Below, piece by piece: positions 43,826 to 55,571 of a stretch of 64,000 nucleotides of DNA. The notes beneath the pieces were generated by a model, which saw only the letters and a list, made by a program, of their open reading frames with translations, made no database searches and was not told where the DNA came from. The stretch covers positions 62,001-126,000 of the forward strand of contig NZ_JAYMGZ010000002.1 in the NCBI RefSeq assembly GCF_037078405.1. Direction: 5' to 3'. Within the stretch, counting starts at the first letter, position 1. Every line of letters begins with the position of its first letter. A program made the translations under genes and the position numbers. This DNA is from Haloarcula sp. DT43 (GTDB lineage Archaea > Halobacteriota > Halobacteria > Halobacteriales > Haloarculaceae).

Positions 43826-44545
43826 GACCAGGCCGAACGATACCTGACTGAGGACTACCGGGCCGCCCAGATAGAGTATCGAACTGACTCCGACGCCTCA
43901 CAGACAGCAGTGACCGCTGGCGGGGCCGAACTAGCAGACAGATTCCGGTTCAACGCGACCGACACGGGGAGCGTCGTCGTCGTCCTCGCGGCGGTGATGG
44001 ACCGCATCTTCCAGTCGGCGATTCAGGGACTCGTCATGGCGGTCGGACTGACCGCCGCGTTCCTCGTGCTCATCTACGGCCTTTTGGAGCGGAAGCCACT
44101 GCTCGGCGTGGTCAATGTCTTCCCGATACTGGTGGCAATCGCGTTCCTGCTCGGAACGATGCGATACATGGACATCACGCTGAACGCACTGACGGCGACG
44201 ATTCTCTCTATCTCGGTCGGTGTCGGCATCGCCTACTCGGTGCACACGACTCACCGATTCATCGACGAGTACGACGCGACGACCGGTGCCCACGAGGCGA
44301 TGATGGTCACGCTGACAGGGACCGGCGGCGCGCTGTTCGGCAGCATGCTGGCGACAGCGCTGGGGACCGGCGCGCTCGCGCTGGCGATTACCCCGATTCT
44401 CGGCAACTTCGGGGTCCTGATCGGCCTGAGCGTCACCTACTCGTTCCTCGCGGCGGTGATAGCGCTCCCGCCCGCGGTGTTGCTCTGGGAACGAATCCAT
44501 CAGTGGGACCTCGATATCGTGGCGCGTCTCCGACCGGCGCTATAG
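43826..44545 (+). pseudogene. C-terminal fragment of an MMPL/RND-superfamily transporter
   Basis: An open frame from about 43826 (SDQAERYLTEDYRAAQIEYR) to the stop at 44545 encodes the final 239 residues of an MMPL-type exporter. These include the membrane block VMAVGLTAAFLVLIYGLLER, then TLNALTATILSISVGVGIAY, the HTTHRFIDEYDA loop and the closing helices. The complete protein has two such halves totalling more than 700 residues. A TAG at 43790 closes the frame upstream and no start or N-terminal half exists. A GTG at 43910 could start a truncated product. Confidence 0.75.
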
Positions 44546-45250
44546 CGACGTGTGCCGTGTCGACCGGGACGCTTTCAGCGACAACGCCCGTCTCTGCGGT
44601 GCACAGTCGCTCCCTGCTGGTGATTGTTTCGGCCGTTTGAGGATTCGGGTTAACGACACGAGTTTCACCGAATCGGGGCCAGACGACCGCAAGGACGAAC
44701 AGGGTGTCTTCGGCCGCGGATTCGACAACGGGCTGGTCGCGATTGCCCGGCGGCTGATGGTTACGGGACTGCTGTCTGTGAATGACCCTGAAATCGAGGA
44801 CGCCTGAGCCATCCGTAAGCGTTGCAGAGACTGTCATCCCGGTGGTCGAAGGCGGCAGGCGTGTCGCCGATGACACCGACTGCCGTCTCGCGTGACGCAC
44901 CCTGTTCGATAGCGACACCACAGGGTCTCGACCGGCCGGCGTACGACACGCACTGGCGGACCGACGCTCTCGGAAACGCAGCGACGACCAGCGATTACGT
45001 CAATCCCGCCGTCTTCCGGTGGTCTCACTGGATCGTGATGGTGTACCCACGAAGACGAGATAATCTGGACGACAGAGGACTGCGCAGTGAACGACGGGCC
45101 AGTCGGTCGATAGCGCTGTCCCACCCGTGTCGACCTGCCCCAGGAGCTATTTCATATAGCGGTAGCTAGTTTATTTTATACCTCCGTTTGGCCGCCCACC
45201 GAGCGACTCCGGGGCGACACGCCTTTTTGACCGGCCCTCGGACCACAGGT
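44546..45250. other. Non-coding, degenerate region
   Basis: About 700 bases without a convincing gene. Frames on both strands are short or low in acidic residues. The sequence at 45150-45185 is AT-rich (TTTCATATAG, TTTATTTTATACC) and probably contains the promoter of the FAH-family gene, about 70 bases before its start. Confidence 0.45.
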
Positions 45251-45967
45251 ATGCGAATCGCGCGACTGCTGACGGACGACGGTCCAGTCACCGGCGAATA
45301 CGTCGACGGCGTCGTTCACGCCGACGACGGCCAGTACGCGGTCGGCCGCGACGGGCGGCTGCTCCCGCCGTGTGACCCGACCGCGCTGTACTGCGTCGGC
45401 CGGAACTACGCAGCGACCAACGACCAGATGGACTACGACCGGCCCGAGGAGCCGGACTTCTTCATCAAGCCCCCGACGGCCCTGGTGGCGCACGAACAGG
45501 CCATCCCCTATCCGCCGTTCACCGACGAACTCACCTACGCAGGCGAGTTGGCCGCCGTCGTCGGCGAGCGGTGCCACGACCTCGACCCGGCCGACGTTCC
45601 CGACGTCGTCAGGGGCTACACCATACTGAACGACGTCGACGCGCTGGACCAGCAGGGTCGAACCGCGCGAAAGGCCTTCGACGGGTCCGCGCCCCTGGGG
45701 CCGTGGGTCGAGACCGACGTCGACCCCACCGCTATCGACATGTACACCGACATCGACGACGAGCGCCGCCAGGCCGCAAACACCAGCGAGATGCTGTTCG
45801 GTCCCCACGAGGTGGTCGCGTACCTCTCGGAGCGGTTCACGTTCCGCCCCGGCGACGTCATCGCCTTCGGCAGCCCGGCCAATCCGGGGACTGTCGAACC
45901 CGGAGACAGCGTCGAGATAACCTACGAGGGCGTCGGCACGCTCCGAAACGAGGTCGTCGAGCCGTAG
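45251..45967 (+). CDS. Fumarylacetoacetate hydrolase (FAH) family protein
   Basis: A 238-residue single-domain FAH protein starting MRIARLLTDDGPVTGEYVDG. The core begins with LYCVGRNYAATNDQMDYDRP and FFIKPPTALVAHEQAIPYPP. Metal-ligand acids are in ELTYAGELAAVVGERCHDLD and NDVDALDQQG, and the substrate lysine region is RKAFDGSAPLGPWVETDVDP. This is the FAHD1-like architecture (acylpyruvase, oxaloacetate decarboxylase, isomerase). The 2-keto-3-deoxypentonate dehydratase XacE of Haloferax is also in the FAH superfamily, so a role in the nearby pentose pathway is possible; the shorter length speaks against direct orthology. Confidence 0.87.
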   Translation: MRIARLLTDDGPVTGEYVDGVVHADDGQYAVGRDGRLLPPCDPTALYCVGRNYAATNDQMDYDRPEEPDFFIKPPTALVAHEQAIPYPPFTDELTYAGELAAVVGERCHDLDPADVPDVVRGYTILNDVDALDQQGRTARKAFDGSAPLGPWVETDVDPTAIDMYTDIDDERRQAANTSEMLFGPHEVVAYLSERFTFRPGDVIAFGSPANPGTVEPGDSVEITYEGVGTLRNEVVEP

Positions 45968-46064
45968 CTGGCTGAACAGGGCTGTAGCGTCTTTTCGATG
46001 CCGTTCTTCCGGAGTCCGTGTGGAACCGTCGTGTCCGCGATAAATCCTTATCTGCTATACGAAA

Positions 46065-47810
46065 TCACTGCAGTCTGGTCCGAATCGTCTCCGCGGTCTG
46101 CTCGCCGATGCCGTCGATGGCCGTCAGTTCCTCGCTGGAGGCCGCCCTGACGTTGTCGACGCTGCCGAAGCGCCGGAGCAGTCGCTTCCGCGTCTCCGGG
46201 CCGATGCCGGGCACGTCGTCGAGCGTCGTCGACACGTCGTCCCGGAGCGTCTGGTGGTACTGCACGGCGAAGCGATGAGCTTCGTCTCGAACCCGCTGGA
46301 GCAGGTGGAGCTGCGGAGCGCCGCTGTCCCAGTCGTAGACGCGGTCCGGCGTCACGACCAGCTCCTCGTCTTTCGCCAGCGCGACGGCCGGCACGTCCCA
46401 GCCGGTCTCGGCCAGTGCGTCGCGGGCCGCCCCGAGCTGGCCGTCGCCGCCGTCGATGAGCAGCAGGTCGGGGTCCGGCCGGTCGTCCCGGCCCTCGACG
46501 GCCCGCGTGGCCCGCCACCGAACGAGTTCGCGCATGTTCGCGTAGTCGTCGTTTCGCTCGGTGAGCTTCTTCCGCCGGTAGTCGCTCTTCTCGGGCGTCC
46601 CGTCGACGAAGGTGACGTTCGACCCGACGGCCGACCGGCCCTGGGCGTGGCTCACGTCGAGGCCCTCGATGCGGTCCGGGCGGTCGATGCCCAGTGCGTC
46701 GCCCAGGCGGCCGGTCTCGTCGTCGGTCCCGCCGCGCTGGCGGGCGTTCTTCAGCGCGAGGTCGACCAGCGTCGCCTCCCGGCCGGCCCCGGGCACCCCG
46801 AGCGTGACGCCCTCGCGTTCCAGCCACGCCTCGATGTCCGGGTCGGCGGGGGACTCGGCACAGAGAATTTGGTCCGGCAGCTCCCGCTCGGCGTAGTACT
46901 GCGGGATGAACGCCCGGTACACGCCGGCGGTCCCTTCGCCGTCCGGTGCTTCGAGCGTGTGGCGGTCCCGCTCGACGAGCTTGCCGCCCTCGGCGTGGAG
47001 CCGGGCGACGATGGCGCGCTCCCCTTCGATGGCGGCTCCGAGCACGTCCATCGTCCGGTATCCACCGGAGTCGCTGACGGCGGTGTCGCCCTCGCCGTGG
47101 AGCGCCTCGACCGCGCCGAGCTTGTCCCGGAGGTTCGCCGCGCGCTCGAACTCCTGATTCTGTGCGGCGGCCTCCATCTCGCGGCGCAGCGGGTCCGCGA
47201 GCACACCGGCCTCACCTTCGAAGTACCGCCTGACGGACTCGACGTCTTCGGCGTAGTCCGCCTCGCTTATCTCGCCGGTACAGGGCGCGGTGCAGATGCC
47301 CATCTCGTAGTCGAGACAGGGCCGGTCCCGGTTGCGGTACTTGTGGTCGGAACACCCCCGCAGTCCGTACGTCTCCCGCAGTGCCTTCACGACCGTTTCG
47401 ACGCGCCCCTTGTCGGTGAACGGTCCGTAGACGGTCGCGCCGTCCGCGGGGTCGCGGGTCACCTCGATTCGGGGGACGGCGTGATCGGTCAGCTGGACCA
47501 GCGGATAGGACTTGTCGTCTTTCAGTCGCACGTTGTAGGGCGGCCGGTGGCGCTTGATGAGGTTCGCTTCGAGCAACAGCGCCTGCGTCTCGGTGTCGGT
47601 GACGGCGAAGTCGACGGTCTCCGCGCGGTCGACCATCTTGGCGATGCGTTCGCTCCGCGGGTCGGCGTACGACCGCACGCGGTCCCGGAGGTCGACGGCC
47701 TTCCCGACGTAGAGGACCCGCCGCTCTCCGTCCCGGTCCTGTTCGAACAGGTACACGCCGGGCTCCCGCGGCAGCGACCCGGCGCGCTCCCGAACTCCGT
47801 CGGCGTCCAT
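46065..47810 (-). CDS. uvrC: Excinuclease ABC subunit C
   Basis: UvrC (581 residues) makes both incisions around damaged DNA after UvrB has verified it. The GIY-YIG nuclease domain is at residues about 16-95 ([20 protein letters not shown], then [12 protein letters not shown]). A cysteine cluster follows ([15 protein letters not shown]), then a UVR motif (about 205-225, [17 protein letters not shown]). The second nuclease domain has [20 protein letters not shown] and [18 protein letters not shown]. Two helix-hairpin-helix motifs close the protein ([33 protein letters not shown]). It is slightly shorter than bacterial UvrC. Confidence 0.96.
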   Translation of the reverse strand: MDADGVRERAGSLPREPGVYLFEQDRDGERRVLYVGKAVDLRDRVRSYADPRSERIAKMVDRAETVDFAVTDTETQALLLEANLIKRHRPPYNVRLKDDKSYPLVQLTDHAVPRIEVTRDPADGATVYGPFTDKGRVETVVKALRETYGLRGCSDHKYRNRDRPCLDYEMGICTAPCTGEISEADYAEDVESVRRYFEGEAGVLADPLRREMEAAAQNQEFERAANLRDKLGAVEALHGEGDTAVSDSGGYRTMDVLGAAIEGERAIVARLHAEGGKLVERDRHTLEAPDGEGTAGVYRAFIPQYYAERELPDQILCAESPADPDIEAWLEREGVTLGVPGAGREATLVDLALKNARQRGGTDDETGRLGDALGIDRPDRIEGLDVSHAQGRSAVGSNVTFVDGTPEKSDYRRKKLTERNDDYANMRELVRWRATRAVEGRDDRPDPDLLLIDGGDGQLGAARDALAETGWDVPAVALAKDEELVVTPDRVYDWDSGAPQLHLLQRVRDEAHRFAVQYHQTLRDDVSTTLDDVPGIGPETRKRLLRRFGSVDNVRAASSEELTAIDGIGEQTAETIRTRLQ

Positions 47811-47843
47811 CGGGTCGGAGTTGGCGCTCGGCGGAGTTGAACG

Positions 47844-48464
47844 TCACGGGAGCGGGTCGTCGGGCTGCCGGCCCGTCCCGGCATCGGCCGGGGCCGCGCC
47901 CGGCACGACGGCGGCCTCGATGCGTTCGGCGACGCTCTCGTCGGTCGGCGCGGCCAGTTCGATGTCGTCGTCGCCGGCGACGCGGACGACGAGCAGCCGG
48001 TCGCGGCTCCAGAGGTAGACCCCGAGCACGACGACGGCGAAGGCCAGGGCGAGGCCGCCGAACAGGCGCATCAGGTCGTCCAGTTGCGCCAGCAGCGCCA
48101 GCATCGTCTGGAGCAGCCCCAGCATCCCGCCGATACCGACGGCACCCGCGGTCCCGCCGCTGTCGAGCGAGACGTTGCCCACGAGGCCGTCGAGGCTCAC
48201 GGTCGTCCCGGCGGCCACCAGCACGACGCCGACGACCAGCGCCTTCACGCCGAGGTCGAGGAACGACCAGTCGCCGCTCGTCGTGACATCGACGCCCTCG
48301 ACGTTGGGTCGGTCGACCTGTCGGTAGTTCGACCCTGCGCGGTCCGGCGTGAACACGAGGACGCGGTGGCTCGTCACGACGACCCCGCCGTGGTCTAGGC
48401 GAACGTCTTCTTCGATTACCTCGCCGTCGTACAGGAGGCTCTCGGCCCGTGCGACCCAATCCAT
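47844..48464 (-). CDS. Haloarchaeal membrane protein with PH-like N-terminal domain
   Basis: A 206-residue protein. The first 70 residues (LLYDGEVIEEDVRLDHGGVV, VTSHRVLVFTPD) look like the beta-rich bacterial PH-type domain. Two or three hydrophobic helices follow (about 72-92, 105-130 and 134-152). The C-terminal part has a second short beta segment and ends in a Pro/Asp-rich tail. It follows uvrC start-to-stop by 33 bases upstream on the same strand. The function is unknown. Confidence 0.72.
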   Translation of the reverse strand: MDWVARAESLLYDGEVIEEDVRLDHGGVVVTSHRVLVFTPDRAGSNYRQVDRPNVEGVDVTTSGDWSFLDLGVKALVVGVVLVAAGTTVSLDGLVGNVSLDSGGTAGAVGIGGMLGLLQTMLALLAQLDDLMRLFGGLALAFAVVVLGVYLWSRDRLLVVRVAGDDDIELAAPTDESVAERIEAAVVPGAAPADAGTGRQPDDPLP

Positions 48465-48537
48465 ACGCCCCGTTTACCGCGGAGACGTGTATATTCTCCC
48501 CCGTAACCGCTAACTGTGCGCCCGTGAACATGACGGT

Positions 48538-49077
48538 ATGACCGCCGACCCCCGCTGCCCCCACTGCTCGGAGAAGGTCAGTGCGACCGCGACCTGGTGT
48601 ATGCACTGCGGCCGCGACTTCGACAGCCCGGTCGACGCCGGGACCGGGACAACGGTCCTCGACGCCGGCGGCGGCCGGACCGCGTCAGACCTCGAAACGG
48701 CGCTCAACGCCGGCGACGTCGACGGCATCCGGGCCGCCCTCTCCCGGAGCGACAGCGGCCCGACGCTCGTCGGCGTCGGCCTCGCCGCTATCGGGCTGTT
48801 TACCCTCCCGCTCGTCTCGCCGCCGGGGCTCACGCTGGCGTCCCTCCTCGTCGTCGCCGGGGTGGGCGCGGTGGCCGCGACGAAGGCCACGGTCGACGCG
48901 GCTATCAGGACCGGCGGGAAGGCACTCGCCTTCGCTCCCTTCCTGCTGGTGTTTCTCGACGTGCTCCTCGGCTACCTGCTCAGCGGCGCGGTCGTTGCCG
49001 GCCCCACGGTCCTGCTCGGCCCGGCGGTGTACGCCGGAGTTGTCACCTACGCCGTCCGCCTGTACCGACGACGCTGA
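48538..49077 (+). CDS. Zinc-ribbon membrane protein
   Basis: A 179-residue protein. The N-terminal zinc ribbon is CPHCSEKVSATATWCMHCGR (residues 7-26, CxxC...CxxC). A short linker (about 35-75) leads to four hydrophobic helices, for example LVGVGLAAIGLFTLPLVSPP and LAFAPFLLVFLDVLLGYLLS. Such proteins are abundant in haloarchaea and have no known function. It is divergent from the PH-like membrane protein. Confidence 0.78.
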   Translation: MTADPRCPHCSEKVSATATWCMHCGRDFDSPVDAGTGTTVLDAGGGRTASDLETALNAGDVDGIRAALSRSDSGPTLVGVGLAAIGLFTLPLVSPPGLTLASLLVVAGVGAVAATKATVDAAIRTGGKALAFAPFLLVFLDVLLGYLLSGAVVAGPTVLLGPAVYAGVVTYAVRLYRRR

Positions 49078-49198
49078 GGCGGTCTGTCCGTTCGCCGGAG
49101 CGGTCGTGCATCTCGACGAGCGTGTCGGCTACCTGCTCGACGGCCCTGTCGGCCGCGGCCGCCCGCTGGGCGTCCGTGAGCGGAGTGTGACGGCCCAT
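49046..49198 (-). CDS. Possible small helical protein
   Basis: An ATG at 49198 opens a 50-codon frame reading MGRHTPLTDAQRAAAADRAV and then EQVADTLVEMHDRSGERTDR before a stop at 49046. The first 40 residues form an amphipathic helix pattern. It overlaps the end of the zinc-ribbon gene by 32 bases tail to tail. The composition is compatible with a real small protein, but no homologue comes to mind. Confidence 0.35.
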
Positions 49199-49347
49199 AG
49201 ACGAGTATGACTGGTCAACCGGTAAATACTTCCTGGAGGCTACAACCGCTGTCTGAGCCTTTCGCCGGTGGGGCCAGTCGAGACTCGCCCGGTATCAAAA
49301 CTACCATGCCCCCCGGATTCGAGAGTCCACCTACTACAGGTGGTTCT

Positions 49348-50451
49348 GTGACCGAAAAACGCGAATACAAAGACGACTACCAGGACAAGACGCTGTATCT
49401 CCCGGGGCCGACAGAGGTGCGAGAGGACGTCATCGAGGCGATGGCCGAGCCGATGTTCGGCCACCGGATGGACCGGATGACTGACCTCTACACCACCATC
49501 GTCGAGGACACGAAGGAGTTCCTCGGCACCGACAACGACGTCATCGTGCTCACGGCGTCGGGCACGGAGTTCTGGGAGTCGACGACGCTGAACCTGGTCG
49601 AGGACAGCATGCTCGTGCCGACCTCCGGCGCGTTCAGCGAGCGCCAGGCCAACGTCGCCGAGCGGCTGGGCAAGGACGTCGACCGCATCGAGTACGACTG
49701 GGGCACGGCGGTCAAGCCCGACGACGTCCGCGACGCGCTCGAAGCCGGCGACTACGACGCCGTCGGGGCCGTGATGAACGAGACGTCGACCGGCGTCCGC
49801 AACCCCATCGAGGAGATCGGCGACGTGGTCGCTGAGTACCCGGATACCTACTTCGTCGTCGACGCCATCTCCTGTCTCGGCGGCGACCAGATAGACATCG
49901 AGGCCCACGGCATCGACGCCATCTTCACGTCCACGCAGAAGGCCTTCGCCATGCCGCCCGGACTGGCCGTCTGTGCGGTCAGCGACGACGCCTACGAGCG
50001 GGAACTGGAGAAGGAGTCGGCGTCGTGGTACGGCGGCTTCCAGCGCTGTCTGGACTACTACGACCGGAAGGGTCAGACCCACTCCACGCCGGCGATTCCG
50101 CTCATGCTCGCCTACCGCCAGCAGATGAAGCACATGCTCGACGAGGGCCACGACGCCCGCGACCAGCGCCATCGGGAGATGGCCGAGTACACCCGCGAGT
50201 GGGCCCGCGAGCACTTCGACCTCTACCCCGAGAACGGGTACGAGTCCCAGACGGTGACCTGCATCGAGAACACGCAGGATATCAACGTCGCCGAGACGGT
50301 CGACGCCGTCTCCGAGGAGTACGACATGGTGTTCTCCAGCGGCTACGGCGACATCAGCGAGGAGAGCTTCCGCATCGGTCACATGGGCGAACACACCGTC
50401 GAGAGTATCAAGGAGCTAACCGACGCAATCGAAGACGTGGCCGACCTGTAG
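49348..50451 (+). CDS. Class V aminotransferase (serine/alanine-glyoxylate type)
   Basis: A 367-residue PLP enzyme of the alanine-glyoxylate/serine-pyruvate aminotransferase family. TLYLPGPTEVREDVIEAMAE and PMFGHRMDRMTDLYTTIVED open the fold. The PLP-lysine is in IFTSTQKAFAMPPGLAV (about residue 204). VDAISCLGGDQIDIEAHGID precedes it, with the ring-stacking aspartate. A GTG at 49348 is chosen because MTEKREYKDDYQDKTLYLPG matches haloarchaeal N-termini as I remember them. An ATG at 49306 would add 14 residues. It could act in serine or glycine metabolism; no partner genes are adjacent. Confidence 0.87.
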   Translation: MTEKREYKDDYQDKTLYLPGPTEVREDVIEAMAEPMFGHRMDRMTDLYTTIVEDTKEFLGTDNDVIVLTASGTEFWESTTLNLVEDSMLVPTSGAFSERQANVAERLGKDVDRIEYDWGTAVKPDDVRDALEAGDYDAVGAVMNETSTGVRNPIEEIGDVVAEYPDTYFVVDAISCLGGDQIDIEAHGIDAIFTSTQKAFAMPPGLAVCAVSDDAYERELEKESASWYGGFQRCLDYYDRKGQTHSTPAIPLMLAYRQQMKHMLDEGHDARDQRHREMAEYTREWAREHFDLYPENGYESQTVTCIENTQDINVAETVDAVSEEYDMVFSSGYGDISEESFRIGHMGEHTVESIKELTDAIEDVADL

Positions 50452-50592
50452 TCCGGGACGAGGACCGACGGAAATCGACTCTCAGCCCCTATTTCGAGCG
50501 GAGCGCCGACGGCGTCCGGTATTTTCATAGTTTGATAATGCTGGGAAGACTATATTACCGCCTACTGTCTTGGTGTAGACAGACGAACTACT

Positions 50593-50910
50593 ATGAGCAA
50601 GAGTAACAGGCGGAGTGGGGACAGCGACCCTTCGCAGCCGACGACGGTGACCCGGAAACAGTTCGACTGGACCGAGACCCGACCGAGCGCGGCCGTGACT
50701 GAGTACATCTCCGCGATGACCGGGCGGGAGCAGACCGACTTCCCGCCGCTGTACGAGACGGTCGACCCGGAAGCGGTCGATTCGCTCGTCGCCCCCTCGG
50801 ACCGCGCGTCACCGGTCAGCATCTCGTTCGAGTACGCCGGCCACGCCGTCACCGTCCGGAGCGACGGGGAACTCGTCGTCGAAGCGCCGAGCGCCAAAAT
50901 CGGCCGATAG
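50593..50910 (+). CDS. HalOD1 output domain protein
   Basis: A 105-residue protein. The C-terminal 70 residues match HalOD1, a domain found in haloarchaeal signal-transduction proteins: AVTEYISAMTGREQTDFPPL, YETVDPEAVDSLV, then VSISFEYAGHAVTVRSDGEL. The N-terminal 30 residues are polar. It stands alone with a TATA-like TATATTA at about 50551-50557. Stand-alone HalOD1 proteins are common in haloarchaea and their role is unknown. Confidence 0.85.
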   Translation: MSKSNRRSGDSDPSQPTTVTRKQFDWTETRPSAAVTEYISAMTGREQTDFPPLYETVDPEAVDSLVAPSDRASPVSISFEYAGHAVTVRSDGELVVEAPSAKIGR

Positions 50911-51038
50911 CCGTCTGTCTGCGGTTGGTCTCTCTCCGCCGACACCGTAGTGGCTCGTAGCGACGCGGGCACCACCCCCGTTGCTGTCTCTTCCCGGAGC
51001 AGAGCCGTTTTTGTACGCGAAGGGCAACACTCCGCTAA

Positions 51039-53114
<2,076 letters not shown>

Positions 53115-54116
53115 CTACAGGTCCTTCCCTTCGAAGACGTAGTAGCCCGCGACCAGCGGGACGACCAGCCACAGCAGGAGGTAGGCGACGACCGCGACCG
53201 TGCTGTACTGGGGCGGCAGTGCGGCGTTGGTACACTCGACGCCGGTCTGTGTCATTTCGAGTGTGCCACCCAGCATCTCCTCGCACGTGGCCTGGGGGTT
53301 CGAGGTCAGGATGAGCCGCGAGCGTATCGGCGACCCCTGCAGTACCTCCCGGACGAGCGTGCGGTACGACGCGATGGGGCTCAGCAGCGAGACGAACAGT
53401 TCGACGTGAAGCTGGGTCACCTGGCCGATGTCCGTGTAGTCCGACAGCAGGTTCCCCAGCCCGGCCCCGAGGTTCGACCAGAACACCTGCAGGTAGACGT
53501 AGATGCCGAGCGACGCCGCCATCGTCCGGCGTGCGGTCTTCATCGCCGCCGAGAGCCCGATTGCGAATGCCGTGAACACGACCCCGTAGACCATCGTCGC
53601 CAGGGCAAACAGCAGGAACGACTCCCACGCGATTTCGATTTGCGACGGGAGCAACACGAGCAGGGTCGTCAGGAACCCGACCGTCACCGGGATGAGCGTG
53701 ATGGCGCTCCGGCCGACGAACTTGCCGGCGAGCAGTTCCCCGCGCGTGTACGGGAGCGACAGCAGTATCTTCAGGGAGCCGCGCTCGCTCTCGCGGGCAA
53801 TCGCCGCGTAGCCGATGACGATTGCCACGGCGGGGAGCAGCGGTGCCGCAATCGGCAGCGCAAAGCGGACGTACGCGTCCGTCGTCAGCGACGCCCCGGC
53901 CTCGGCGAACTGCTGGCCGATGTTGAAATACAGGCCCAGCACCGCCGGCAGCGCGAACAGCACGATGAAGATGAACGAGAGGACCCATATCCACGGCGAG
54001 CGGACCGTATCGCGGAACTCCTTTTTCGTGATGGGGTACCAGTCGGCGAACTCGGAGTTCCTGATGCTCGTGTCGACGTCGCCAAGGAAGCGCTTGACGG
54101 GGTTCTCGGCGCTCAT
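53115..54116 (-). CDS. ABC-2 type transporter permease
   Basis: A 333-residue membrane protein with about six helices. The cytoplasmic N-terminus reads MSAENPVKRFLGDVDTSIRN and then ADWYPITKKEFRDTVRSPWI, the KKEFRD...RS motif typical of NosY/ABC-2 permeases. A large extracellular part (about 190-285) has two cysteines (CEEMLGG and VECTNAAL) that could form a disulfide. Its ATG overlaps the ATPase stop (ATGA), and its stop abuts the ligA stop. The substrate is unknown. Confidence 0.85.
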   Translation of the reverse strand: MSAENPVKRFLGDVDTSIRNSEFADWYPITKKEFRDTVRSPWIWVLSFIFIVLFALPAVLGLYFNIGQQFAEAGASLTTDAYVRFALPIAAPLLPAVAIVIGYAAIARESERGSLKILLSLPYTRGELLAGKFVGRSAITLIPVTVGFLTTLLVLLPSQIEIAWESFLLFALATMVYGVVFTAFAIGLSAAMKTARRTMAASLGIYVYLQVFWSNLGAGLGNLLSDYTDIGQVTQLHVELFVSLLSPIASYRTLVREVLQGSPIRSRLILTSNPQATCEEMLGGTLEMTQTGVECTNAALPPQYSTVAVVAYLLLWLVVPLVAGYYVFEGKDL

Positions 54117-55039
54117 GCGTCGGCCTCCGGCTGAGATTCGGTGTAGGCGGCGAACACTTCGTCGAGCGAGGCCTCTTCGGTCTCGAAGTTGGCGACTTCG
54201 TTCCCGCTCTCCTCGACGGCGTTGAGGACGGCCATCTTCGCGTCGCTGTCACAGCCGACGGTGAGCGTGGTGCCGTCCGCGGTCACCGTCGAGACCTCGT
54301 CGAGCCCCTCGATAGCCGCGACGGCGTCGTCGGTGCGCTCGCCGTCGGCCAGGGTCACGCGGAGCACGGTGTCTCCGGCGGCGGCCTCGCGCAGTCCGGC
54401 GACGCTGTCCTTGGCGATGAGGCGGCCGTCCTGGAGGATGCCGACCGTGTCACAGACTGCCTCGACCTGGCCGAGGATGTGACTGGAGAAGAAGACGGTC
54501 GCGCCGCGCTCGTTCTCCTCGCGGATGAGTTCCCGCATCAGGCGGGCTCCGTTGGGGTCCAGTCCGGTCGTTGGCTCGTCGAGGATGAGCAGGTCGGGCT
54601 GGCCGACCAGCGCCATCGCCAGCACGAGGCGCTGTTGCATCCCCTTGGAGTAGCCGCCGGCCTTGCGGTCGATGGCGTCGGCGATGCCGACCCGTTCTGC
54701 GAGTTCGTCGGGGTCGTCGTCGGCGTCTTTCGACTCGATGACGAAAGAGAGGTGTTGGCGACCGGTGAGCCGGTCGTACACGTCGTAGCCTTCGGGGAGG
54801 ACTCCAGTGCGGGCACGGATTTGCTTCGGCTCTTCGTGGATGTCGTGACCGAGCACCGTCGCCGACCCGTCGGTCGCGCGGACGAAATCAAGGAGGATGT
54901 TGATGGTCGTCGACTTCCCGGCCCCGTTCGGGCCGAGGAAGCCGAAGATTTCGCCCTCCTCGACGGTGAGGTCGACCCCTTGCAGCGCGGTGAGGCTCCC
55001 GAACTGCTTGGTGACGCCATCCAGTTCTATCGCTGCCAT
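54113..55039 (-). CDS. ABC transporter ATP-binding protein
   Basis: A 308-residue ATPase of the ABC-2/NatA type. Walker A is GFLGPNGAGKSTTINILLDF (about residues 33-52), the signature is GYSKGMQQRLVLAMALVGQP (about 127-146) and Walker B is LLILDEPTTGLDPNG. The C-terminal 90 residues form the usual accessory domain of this subgroup. It is the first gene of a two-gene operon with the permease. An AT-rich stretch at 55075-55095 is a possible promoter. Export or polymer translocation is typical, but the substrate is unknown. Confidence 0.9.
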   Translation of the reverse strand: MAAIELDGVTKQFGSLTALQGVDLTVEEGEIFGFLGPNGAGKSTTINILLDFVRATDGSATVLGHDIHEEPKQIRARTGVLPEGYDVYDRLTGRQHLSFVIESKDADDDPDELAERVGIADAIDRKAGGYSKGMQQRLVLAMALVGQPDLLILDEPTTGLDPNGARLMRELIREENERGATVFFSSHILGQVEAVCDTVGILQDGRLIAKDSVAGLREAAAGDTVLRVTLADGERTDDAVAAIEGLDEVSTVTADGTTLTVGCDSDAKMAVLNAVEESGNEVANFETEEASLDEVFAAYTESQPEADA

Positions 55040-55125
55040 ACGGCCGGTTTGTGACGGCCGCGTGTATAGTCTTTCGTGTTCGAAATATCAAATAAAACGG
55101 AGGTCTCGCCCGCCCCAGCGGCCGT

Positions 55126-55401
55126 TTACACCTCGGCGTCGGGCTCGTGGCGCTCGGCCATCCGCCGGGCCTCCGTGGCGTAGCGCTCCCGGGTCTCCGC
55201 GTCGTTTACGGGTTCGAGCCGGTCGGGTTCGACGTCGACAGCCGCCGTAATCCGCTTGCGCCGGAGCAGGTTCGGCGAGAGCTGTTTGGTCAGGTGGCGG
55301 TCGCCCGCCGGGGGCGCGTAGATGAGCGTCACCATGCGCTCGTCGCCGAAACTGGAGCGTTCGACCAGCCAGCACTGGACCGTCTCCTCGTCGTCGGTCA
55401 T
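55126..55401 (-). CDS. Small conserved haloarchaeal protein
   Basis: A 91-residue protein starting MTDDEETVQCWLVERSSFGD. LVTLIYAPPAGDRHLTKQLS-like segments and then ITAAVDVEPDRLEPVNDAET and RERYATEARRMAERHEPDAE recall a conserved haloarchaeal family of unknown function. The pattern is a small beta-sheet with a C-terminal helix. It lies between the ABC operon and the transglutaminase operon and appears to be transcribed alone. Confidence 0.72.
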   Translation of the reverse strand: MTDDEETVQCWLVERSSFGDERMVTLIYAPPAGDRHLTKQLSPNLLRRKRITAAVDVEPDRLEPVNDAETRERYATEARRMAERHEPDAEV

Positions 55402-55571
55402 TGCCGTGTCGTTTGCGGGCCGGCGGTTTATATCTTACAGCGGCCTCCGTCGCTGCCCGTGACGGGGCCACGGGTCCGTCCGCTCGTCCGGAACTGCGCG
55501 ACTGGCAGCGCCGTCCCCGCAACTGACAGCAGATTTATGCCGACAGCGCCGGGACGGTACGGTAATCCGAC

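Noticed and set aside
44433-44921. A 162-codon reverse frame after the MMPL fragment
   Set aside because: It overlaps the end of the MMPL fragment antisense and has no recognisable motif or acidic bias. It is probably degenerate DNA.
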